A stretch of DNA of 64,000 nucleotides, from positions 1 to 64,000 of the forward strand of contig CAISEB010000041.1 in NCBI GenBank assembly GCA_903884235.1, given 5' to 3'. Made by a program: the position numbers and the translations under genes. The notes below the pieces were generated by a model. The model was not told the DNA's origin and searched no databases. It saw nothing but the letters and a program-made list of their open reading frames with translations. Positions 55,612-64,000 of the stretch are shown one piece after another. How positions within the stretch are numbered: position 1 is the stretch's first letter; every line of letters begins with the position of its first letter. The DNA comes from an uncultured Pseudomonadota bacterium. Its GTDB lineage: Bacteria > Pseudomonadota > Gammaproteobacteria > Steroidobacterales > Steroidobacteraceae.

Positions 55612-56283
55612 ATGAGTGAGTCGTACGTGAAGAACGTGGTCGAGGCGGCGCTGCTGGCCGCCGGCCGTCCGCTGCCTGCCATCGAGATCCGCGAGCTGTT
55701 CGACGAGTTCGAGCGCCCGGAGCTCGCCGCCATCGAGGCCGCGCTCGCGCAGCTCGGCGCCGAGTACGAGGGTCGCGGCATCGAGCTCAAGGAGGTCGCG
55801 AGCGGCTTTCGGATCCAGGTCCGCGAGGCGGTCTCGGGTCCCGTGTCGCGGCTCTGGCAGGAGCGCCCGGCGAAGTACTCGCGCGCGCTGCTCGAGACGC
55901 TCGCGCTCGTCGCCTACCGCCAGCCGATCACGCGCGGCGAGATCGAGGACATCCGCGGCGTCCAGGTCAACCCGAACATCATCCGCACGCTGCAGGAGCG
56001 CGACTGGGTGCGCGTCATCGGCCACCGCGACGTGCCGGGCCGCCCCGAGCTCCTCGCCACCACGCGCCAGTTCCTCGACTACTTCGGCCTGAAGAGCCTC
56101 GACGACCTGCCGACGCTCGCGCAGCTGAAGGACGTCGAGTCGCTCGGCGTGCAGCTCGAGCTCGGCCAGGAACTCACCCTCGAGGCCGCCGAGGCGCAGG
56201 ACCCGGACGGCGGCACGATCGAGCTGGAGGCCGTGCCGGCCGCCGCCGACGTGCCGGCGAGCCCCGACGCGCCGGCCGGCTGA
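55612..56283 (+). CDS. scpB: Segregation and condensation protein B
   Basis: This 223-residue protein has two winged-helix domains: VEAALLAAGRPLPAIEIREL, FRIQVREAVSGPVSRLWQER, then PAKYSRALLETLALVAYRQP, ITRGEIEDIRGV and LLATTRQFLDYFGLKSLDDL. It partners ScpA in the condensin complex. The C-terminal ~45 residues are acidic and low-complexity. The rluB-like gene starts 2 bp after its stop. Confidence 0.94.
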   Translation: MSESYVKNVVEAALLAAGRPLPAIEIRELFDEFERPELAAIEAALAQLGAEYEGRGIELKEVASGFRIQVREAVSGPVSRLWQERPAKYSRALLETLALVAYRQPITRGEIEDIRGVQVNPNIIRTLQERDWVRVIGHRDVPGRPELLATTRQFLDYFGLKSLDDLPTLAQLKDVESLGVQLELGQELTLEAAEAQDPDGGTIELEAVPAAADVPASPDAPAG

Positions 56284-56285
56284 TC

Positions 56286-57146
56286 GTGAACGAACGCCTG
56301 CAGAAGGTGCTGGCCGCCGCGGGCGTGGCCTCGCGACGCGAGGCCGAGGCGTGGATCAGCGCGGGCCGCGTGACCGTCAACCAGAAGCCGGCCGTGCTCG
56401 GCCAGCGGGTGGGACCGGAGGATGTGATCGCGGTCGATGGCAGACGGCTGAGGCTCGAGCGCGCCTCGCCCGAGGACCTGATCCTCGTCTATCACCGCAG
56501 CCCGGGCGAGGCGCTGAAGGCGACCACCGCCGCCGAGGGCGAGGTCGGCACCACGAGCTACGAGCGCCTGCCGAAGCTGCGCGGCCGCCGCTGGCTGCCG
56601 CTGTCGCCGCTCGCGCCCACCGACGGCGGGCTCGAGGTGTTCACGACCGACGGCACGCTGCGCGCGACGGCGAGCAAGCTCGCCCGCGAGCTCGTGTCCG
56701 CATACTCGGTGCGCATCGCCGGCGAGCCCGCGCCCGAGCTCGTCGAGGGCCTGAAGGTGCGCGCGCTCGCCGCCGAGCCGCCGTTCGAGGTCGTCTCGGT
56801 CGCGATCGGCGGCGGCGAGGGCCGCAACCGCTGGGTCGACTTCGAGGTCAAGCACGCGCACGGCCGCGACCTTCGCAACCTGATGCTCGCGGCGGGCTTC
56901 GAGGTCAGCCGCGTGCTGCGCACGCGCTTCGGGCCCGTGTCGCTCGATCGCGGCGTGCTGCGCGGCTGGAGCCGCGAGCTCGAGCCCGAGCAGCGCGACC
57001 TCGTCTACACCGCGTTCGGGCTGCCGACGCCGACCGAGAAGGCCCGCCAGCTCAGGATTGGCAGTCGAACCGCTTCCCCGACACGCCCCGCGCCGCGGGG
57101 CCGAGGAGCCAGAGGTAGGTCGGCAGGATCTCGGCGGGCGACTTGA
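56286..57146 (+). CDS. rluB: RluB-type pseudouridine synthase homologue lacking the catalytic Asp
   Basis: This 286-residue protein occupies the usual rluB place after scpB. The N-terminal S4 RNA-binding domain is good (MNERLQKVLAAAGVASRREA, EAWISAGRVTVN), and LPKLRGRRWL aligns with RluB. The catalytic motif GRLDxNTxGLLLFTxDG has become SPLAPTDGGLEVFTTDG, so the essential Asp is Ala. The later EGRNRxVRR motif is also lost (HAHGRDLRNLMLAAGFEVSR). Isomerase activity is unlikely; RNA binding may remain. Its 3' end overlaps the convergent SDR gene by 95 bp, and the tail after RIGSRT is low-complexity. Confidence 0.8.
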   Translation: MNERLQKVLAAAGVASRREAEAWISAGRVTVNQKPAVLGQRVGPEDVIAVDGRRLRLERASPEDLILVYHRSPGEALKATTAAEGEVGTTSYERLPKLRGRRWLPLSPLAPTDGGLEVFTTDGTLRATASKLARELVSAYSVRIAGEPAPELVEGLKVRALAAEPPFEVVSVAIGGGEGRNRWVDFEVKHAHGRDLRNLMLAAGFEVSRVLRTRFGPVSLDRGVLRGWSRELEPEQRDLVYTAFGLPTPTEKARQLRIGSRTASPTRPAPRGRGARGRSAGSRRAT

Positions 57147-57810
57147 GCTGCGTCGCGTCCTCCGCCGGGTAGGCGAGGGCGCGCATGTCGGTGCGCATCG
57201 CGCCCGGGTTGACGAGGTTGATGCGCAGGCGCTCGTTGCCCTCGTACTCGTGCGCGAGCACCTGGGCGAGGCCCTCCACCCCGAACTTCGACACCGCGTA
57301 CGCGCCCCAGTAGGCGCGGCCGACCTTGCCCACGCTGCTCGTCGTGTAGACGAGCGAGGCGTCCGCGCTCTTCTCCAGCAGCGGCAGGCACACCTGGGTC
57401 AGCGCGAACTCCGCCGTCAGGTTCACCTGCAGCACGCGGCACCAGGTCGGCACGTCGAAGTGCGCGATCGGCGCGCGGGTGCCGAGGATCGCGGCGTTGT
57501 GGACGAGGCCGTCGAGGCGCCCGAACTCCGCGCCGAGCGCGTCGGCAAGCGCGTCGTACTGCGGCGCCAGCGCGTTCTCGAGGTCGAGCGGCACGATCGC
57601 CGCCTGCGGGTGTCCCGCGGCCTGGATCTCGTCGTAGACGCGCTCCAGCTTCTTCTGCGAACGGCCCGACAGCGCGACCGTGGCGCCGTGCGCGGCGAGG
57701 GCGAGCGCGAGCGCGCGGCCGATGCCGGAGCCGGCGCCCGTCACGAGGATCACGCGGCCGGCGAGGAGGTCGGCCGGCGGCCGGTACTGGGTCGGATCGA
57801 AATCGGTCAA
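57052..57810 (-). CDS. Short-chain dehydrogenase, YciK-like
   Basis: This 252-residue SDR protein has VTGAGSGIGRALALALAAHG, LVHNAAILG, TTSSVGKVGRAYWGAYAVSK (YxxxK) and NLVNPGAMRTDMRA. E. coli YciK, of unknown substrate, is the closest type I recognise. The TTG start at 57810 overlaps the stop of the upstream gene. It is the last gene of the ubiG-gph operon and is convergent with the rluB-like gene. Confidence 0.8.
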   Translation of the reverse strand: MTDFDPTQYRPPADLLAGRVILVTGAGSGIGRALALALAAHGATVALSGRSQKKLERVYDEIQAAGHPQAAIVPLDLENALAPQYDALADALGAEFGRLDGLVHNAAILGTRAPIAHFDVPTWCRVLQVNLTAEFALTQVCLPLLEKSADASLVYTTSSVGKVGRAYWGAYAVSKFGVEGLAQVLAHEYEGNERLRINLVNPGAMRTDMRALAYPAEDATQLKSPAEILPTYLWLLGPAARGVSGKRFDCQS

Positions 57811-58532
57811 GGCACGCTCCCGAGGGCCCGGCGCGCGGTGCGCCAGGCAAGCCACCATTGTCGCAGGGCCGGCAGCTCGCCGCCCACCCGGTCGAGCCCC
57901 TCGCGCGCGAGCCGGGCGCGGATCAGGCCGTGCGCCTGGCGTGCCGTGAACGGCGCCTCGAGCGCGAGCGCCCGGTCGAGCTCCTCGATCGCGAGCGCCC
58001 GGGCCTCCGTCCTCGGCACCGCGCCGAGCAGCGTCGCGTCGTCCGTGGCGAGCGCGCCGGCGAGCCCGAGCCCGCGGCCGAGCGCGCACGCGTAGTCCTC
58101 GAGCCGAGGGTGCTGGCCGCCGACGAGGATCTCGGCGCGCAGCGCCGCGCGCGTGCCGTGGCTGCGATCGAGCTCCGCGAGCAGTTCCGCGCGGCCATCG
58201 GGCGCGTAGCCGAGCACGGCCATCTCGGCGCTGCGCAGCAGTTCGGCAAGGCGCGCGTAGCGGGGCCCCGCGCCCGCGGCCACGTGCAGGCGGCGCGCCG
58301 CCGGATGGCGCGGGGTGCCGGATGCGAGCTGCTCGATCTCGCCGCGCCACCATTCGAGCCGGACGTGGGCGACGCCGTGGTCGATGCCATGGCGGGCGCT
58401 GGCGAGGATCTCGTGCTCGACCTCGGCCAGCGCCGCGAGCGCGTCGGCGCGCGCGCCGGCGCCGAAGGCGAGCGCGAGGCGCTCGCCGAGCGGGATCGCG
58501 GCCGGCAGCACCGGCGGCGGCGCGTCAGCCAT
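57807..58532 (-). CDS. Squalene/phytoene synthase-like protein
   Basis: This 241-residue protein starts MADAPPPVLPAAIPLGERLA. It has HGIDHGVAHVRLEWWRGEIE, HPAARRLHVAA and LEDYACALGRGLGLAGALAT, the helical pattern of the squalene/phytoene synthase fold. It lacks the two Asp-rich substrate motifs of active prenyl synthases, resembling NDUFAF6-type homologues. Enzymatic function is doubtful. It overlaps gph by 8 bp and the SDR gene by 4 bp. Confidence 0.65.
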   Translation of the reverse strand: MADAPPPVLPAAIPLGERLALAFGAGARADALAALAEVEHEILASARHGIDHGVAHVRLEWWRGEIEQLASGTPRHPAARRLHVAAGAGPRYARLAELLRSAEMAVLGYAPDGRAELLAELDRSHGTRAALRAEILVGGQHPRLEDYACALGRGLGLAGALATDDATLLGAVPRTEARALAIEELDRALALEAPFTARQAHGLIRARLAREGLDRVGGELPALRQWWLAWRTARRALGSVP

Positions 58533-59175
58533 GGGCGTCGAGCCCGAGTTGCGGCGCGAGCTCGGCCGGCGTCGCCACGACCGCATCGGGATGCCAGGTC
58601 GCGGGGTCCTCGCCGTCGGCGAGGTAGCCCCAGCCCACCGCCACCGTGCGCATGCCGGCGCCGCGGCCGGCGACGATGTCGCGCTCGGCATCGCCTGCGT
58701 AGACGCAGTCCGACGGGCTCACGCCGATCAGCGCCGCGGCGTGCACGAGCGGCGCGGGATCGGGCTTGCGCACGGCGAGCGTGTCGCCCGAGACGATGCA
58801 CGCGGCGCGCTGGCCGAGGCCGAGGTCGGTGAGCAGCGGCTCGGTCAGCCAGCCGGGCTTGTTGGTGACGACGCCCCACGGCAGGCCGCGGGCCTCGAGC
58901 CGGGCGAGCAGCGCATCGAAGCCCTCGAACAGCCGCGTGCCGCCGGACAGCGCGTCGCGATACAGGTCGAGGAAGCGCACCCGCAGGTGCTCGCGGCCGG
59001 CCTCGTCGACGTCGCCGAAGCCGGCGCGCACGAGCGCGACGGCGCCATGCGAGACGAAGGGCCGGAGCGCCGCGAAGGGCAGCGGCACGCGTCCTTCCTC
59101 GACGCGCAGCGAGTTCAGCGCCCCGGCCATGTCCGGGGCGGTGTCGAGCAGGGTGCCATCGAGGTCGAGGAGCAG
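58525..59175 (-). CDS. gph: Phosphoglycolate phosphatase-type HAD hydrolase
   Basis: HAD-superfamily phosphatase with motif I LLLDLDGTLLD, motif II VVTNKPG, the conserved Lys in RKPDPAPLV and the acidic motif GDAERDI. It should remove 2-phosphoglycolate or a similar metabolite. No ATG, GTG or TTG precedes motif I in this frame after the ubiG stop; a CTG at 59175 is the best in-frame start. A GTG at 59203 overlapping the ubiG TGA (GTGA) would be the natural start, but it is out of frame by one base across a (GC)n tract at 59177-59186. Either CTG is used, or the tract has slipped. Confidence 0.8.
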   Translation of the reverse strand: MLLDLDGTLLDTAPDMAGALNSLRVEEGRVPLPFAALRPFVSHGAVALVRAGFGDVDEAGREHLRVRFLDLYRDALSGGTRLFEGFDALLARLEARGLPWGVVTNKPGWLTEPLLTDLGLGQRAACIVSGDTLAVRKPDPAPLVHAAALIGVSPSDCVYAGDAERDIVAGRGAGMRTVAVGWGYLADGEDPATWHPDAVVATPAELAPQLGLDAHG

Positions 59176-59199
59176 GGCGCGCGCGCGGTGCCGTCGTGC

Positions 59200-59940
59200 T
59201 CACGCCGGGACCGGCCCCGGACGCACGAAGTGGCACAGGTAGTTCACGCCGACGTCGGGCCCGAGGCTGAACTCGCGCGTCAGCGGGTCCATCACGAGGC
59301 CGGTCACGTCGCGGACCTCGAGGCCGGCGGCGCGCGCGGCGCGGCCGAGCTCGCTCGGGCGGATGAACTTCGCGTATTCGTGGGTGCCGCGCGGCAGCAC
59401 CCGCATCACGTACTCGGCGCCGACGATCGCCAGCATGAACGCCTTCGGCGTGCGGTTCAGCGTCGACACGACGATCGAGCCGCCCGGGCGGACGAGGCGG
59501 GCGAGCGCGCCGATCACGCTCGCCGGATCCGGCACGTGCTCGAGCATCTCCATGCAGGTGACGACGTCGAAGCTGCCCGGGACCTCCTCGGCCAGTGCCT
59601 CGGCACTGATCTCGCGGTAGCGGACCGCGACGCCGCTCTCGAGCGCGTGCAGCTCGGCGGTCGTCAAGAGCGAGCGCGACAGGTCGATGCCGGTGACGTC
59701 GCTGCCCGCCTGCGCGAGCGATTCGGCGAGCAGGCCGCCGCCGCAGCCGACGTCGAGCACGCGCTGGCCGGCGAGGGTCGCGACGCGCGCGACGTAGCCG
59801 AGCCGCACGGGATTGAGCTTGTGCAGCGGGCCGAATTCGCCCGCGGGGTCCCAGAAGCGGCCGGCGAGGGCGTCGAATTTCTCGATCTCGGCAGGGTCCG
59901 CGTTGGTCGGCGCGGCGCGGCTCTCGGCGGTTGCGTTCAC
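59200..59940 (-). CDS. ubiG: Ubiquinone biosynthesis O-methyltransferase
   Basis: UbiG performs both O-methylations of ubiquinone synthesis. The 246-residue protein has EIEKFDALAGRFWDPAGEFG, LNPVRLGYV, VLDVGCGGGLLAESLAQAG (SAM motif I), CMEMLEHVPDP and PRGTHEYAKFIRPSEL, all matching UbiG. GTG 59940 is the start. It is first in the minus-strand operon and divergent from gyrA. Confidence 0.95.
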   Translation of the reverse strand: MNATAESRAAPTNADPAEIEKFDALAGRFWDPAGEFGPLHKLNPVRLGYVARVATLAGQRVLDVGCGGGLLAESLAQAGSDVTGIDLSRSLLTTAELHALESGVAVRYREISAEALAEEVPGSFDVVTCMEMLEHVPDPASVIGALARLVRPGGSIVVSTLNRTPKAFMLAIVGAEYVMRVLPRGTHEYAKFIRPSELGRAARAAGLEVRDVTGLVMDPLTREFSLGPDVGVNYLCHFVRPGPVPA

Positions 59941-60043
59941 GCGGGCGTTCTCGGTTCCGGGGCGGGGAAGGGTGCGGGCCCCGAGTATAGCGCGGCGGTG
60001 CGGCCAAATGCCTGAAAAACCTGCCTAATCGGAGGTGCCGCTA

Positions 60044-60052
60044 TGGTATGAT
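60044..60052 (+). promoter_or_regulatory. Extended -10 box upstream of gyrA
   Basis: TGGTATGAT (TGn plus TATGAT at 60047-60052) lies about 35 bp before the gyrA ATG. No good -35 is visible, which is common with extended -10 promoters. Confidence 0.45.
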
Positions 60053-60087
60053 TTTCGTTTCGGACTCCGCCCAAAGACGTGCCCCGC

Positions 60088-62772
<2,685 letters not shown>

Positions 62773-62786
62773 CGGGCCGCGCCCGG

Positions 62787-63863
62787 ATGCGCGTCTACAA
62801 CTTCAGCGCGGGCCCGGCGATGCTGCCGACCGCGGTGCTCGAGCAGGCGCAGGCCGAGCTCGCCGACTGGGGCGGCAGCGGCATGTCGGTGATGGAGGTG
62901 TCGCACCGCGGGCGCGCCTTCGGCGCGGTCGCGGCGAACGCCGAGCGCGACCTCAGGGACCTGCTGCTGGTGCCCGAGGACTACAAGGTCCTGTTCCTCG
63001 CCGGCGGCGCGACGCTGCAGTTCTCGGCCATCCCGCTCAACCTCGCCCCCGCGGGCGCGCGCGCCGACTACGTCGCGACCGGCACCTGGTCGTGCCGGGC
63101 GCTCGCCGATGCGCGCCGCTACCTCGAGGTCAACGTCGCCGCGGACGATGGCCCCGGCCACTACACCGGCATCCCGCCCGAGGCGCTCTGGCACAAGAGC
63201 CGCGATGCGGCCTACCTGCACTACTGCGTCAACGAGACCATCGGCGGCGTCGAGTTCCCGTTCATCCCGTCGGTCGAGGTGCCGCTCGTCGCCGACGTCT
63301 CCTCGACGATCCTGTCGCGACCGCTCGACGTGTCGCGCTTCGGTCTCCTGTACGCCGGTGCGCAGAAGAACATCGGCCCGAGCGGGCTGACCATCGTGAT
63401 CGTGCGCGAGGACCTGCTCGGCCGCGCCCGCGCCGACCTGCCGCCGGTGCTCGACTACGCGGTGCAGGCGCGCGAGGGCTCGATGCTCAACACGCCGCCG
63501 ACCTTCGGCTGGTACCTCGCCGGGCTCGTGTTCCGCTGGCTGAAGGCCGAGGGCGGCGTCGCCGCGATGGGCGAGCGCAACCGGCTGAAGGCCGAGACGC
63601 TGTACGGCTACATCGACGGCTCCGGCTACTACGCGAACCCGGTCGTGCCGAGCTGCCGCTCGTGGATGAACGTGCCGTTCCGCCTGCCGCGCTCCGAGCT
63701 CGAGGCGACCTTCGCCGCCGAGGCGAAGGAGAGCGGGCTGACCAACCTCGAGGGCCACCGCTCGGTCGGTGGCATGCGCGCGAGCCTGTACAACGCGATG
63801 CCGCTCGAGGGCGTCCGGGCGCTCGTCTCGTTCATGCGCGACTTCGCCGCCCGCCACCCTTAA
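62787..63863 (+). CDS. serC: Phosphoserine aminotransferase
   Basis: SerC makes 3-phosphoserine (serine pathway) and also serves pyridoxal phosphate synthesis. The 358-residue PLP enzyme starts MRVYNFSAGPAMLPTAVLEQ. It has FLAGGATLQFSAIP, HYCVNETIGGVEF, ADVSSTILSRPLDVS, YAGAQKNIGPSG (Schiff-base Lys) and FRSVGGMRAS-like ending (GHRSVGGMRASLYNAM). It is complete and in an operon with gyrA and the downstream pheA-like gene. Confidence 0.96.
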   Translation: MRVYNFSAGPAMLPTAVLEQAQAELADWGGSGMSVMEVSHRGRAFGAVAANAERDLRDLLLVPEDYKVLFLAGGATLQFSAIPLNLAPAGARADYVATGTWSCRALADARRYLEVNVAADDGPGHYTGIPPEALWHKSRDAAYLHYCVNETIGGVEFPFIPSVEVPLVADVSSTILSRPLDVSRFGLLYAGAQKNIGPSGLTIVIVREDLLGRARADLPPVLDYAVQAREGSMLNTPPTFGWYLAGLVFRWLKAEGGVAAMGERNRLKAETLYGYIDGSGYYANPVVPSCRSWMNVPFRLPRSELEATFAAEAKESGLTNLEGHRSVGGMRASLYNAMPLEGVRALVSFMRDFAARHP

Positions 63864-63911
63864 GAAACGGGCCGCATCCGCGACCCGCCGCCACCCACCA
63901 GGAACCGCCCC

Positions 63912-64000
63912 GTGAGCCGCCGACCGCCGCCGAAGAAGAAGGCCGCCCGTTCCAAGCCCGCCCCGGGCGCCGCCCCGCTGCCCGCGATCCGCGGCGAGAT
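63912..64000 (+). CDS. pheA: Probable bifunctional chorismate mutase/prephenate dehydratase, N-terminus only
   Basis: From GTG 63912 the frame reads MSRRPPPKKKAARSKP, then APLPAIRGEI up to the window edge. LPAIRGEI is how the chorismate mutase domain of PheA starts, after a basic extension. The order serC-pheA is conserved in related gammaproteobacteria. Only 29 codons are visible, so the call depends largely on position. Confidence 0.5.
   Translation, partial: MSRRPPPKKKAARSKPAPGAAPLPAIRGE

Overview
The window looks like the chromosome of a GC-rich gammaproteobacterium, most like the Xanthomonadales/Lysobacterales or Nevskiales side of the class. This is inferred from gene content and order: smc-zipA-ligA, gyrA-serC-pheA, yciO/M50/trpS/scpA/scpB/rluB, an inserted type of TrpS, and a DksA that has lost most of its zinc cysteines. 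The backbone is very GC-rich with tight, often overlapping genes. Two stretches are visibly AT-richer and look acquired: about 4.1-17.8 kb (O-antigen locus) and about 43.3-48.1 kb (a locus of uncharacterised genes).

Layout. 1-1000: end of an IS5-family element and a HigB/HigA-like toxin-antitoxin pair behind a perfect palindrome. 1.2-4.5 kb (minus): gloB-mltD-fabI. 4.9-17.8 kb: O-antigen/surface polysaccharide cluster with a Wzx-type flippase, Wzy-type polymerase/ligase, several glycosyltransferases, Wzz, a methyltransferase, the complete three-enzyme UDP-L-FucNAc module and a WbuB-like transferase. 17.8-20.4 kb: rpsO-pnp with its own promoter and an intergenic hairpin. 20.4-28.9 kb: a zinc-ribbon membrane protein, an outer-membrane-type protein, a very large seven-SLBB export protein, a YafS-like methyltransferase with rnhA, and gmd-fcl for GDP-L-fucose.

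29.4-36.8 kb is a rearranged block. An ancestral order sapC > < phaR < gluQ < dksA has been tandemly duplicated. The first copy ends in a dksA C-terminal fragment fused to a sapC C-terminal fragment. The second copy carries an extra ~2 kb with an unknown gene, a third phaR 3' fragment and a GSU2403-type nucleotidyltransferase gene behind an 11-bp inverted repeat. queF follows.

36.9-43.6 kb: smc-zipA-ligA. 43.5-47.7 kb (minus): the most unusual locus, with three DUF6502-like paralogues around a secreted protein whose C-terminal half is 24 near-identical PGISGSG repeats. I regard it as the best candidate for an undescribed system. 48.1-49.7 kb: an intact IS1182-family element.

49.8-64 kb: dense housekeeping genes. 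On the minus strand are a PpiC-type lipoprotein and bolA-yciI-yciB. On the plus strand is yciO, an M50 homologue without zinc ligands, trpS-scpA-scpB, and an RluB homologue without its catalytic Asp. Then come a minus-strand ubiG-gph-terpene-synthase-like-SDR operon and the plus-strand gyrA-serC-pheA operon. No tRNA, rRNA or CRISPR array was recognised.
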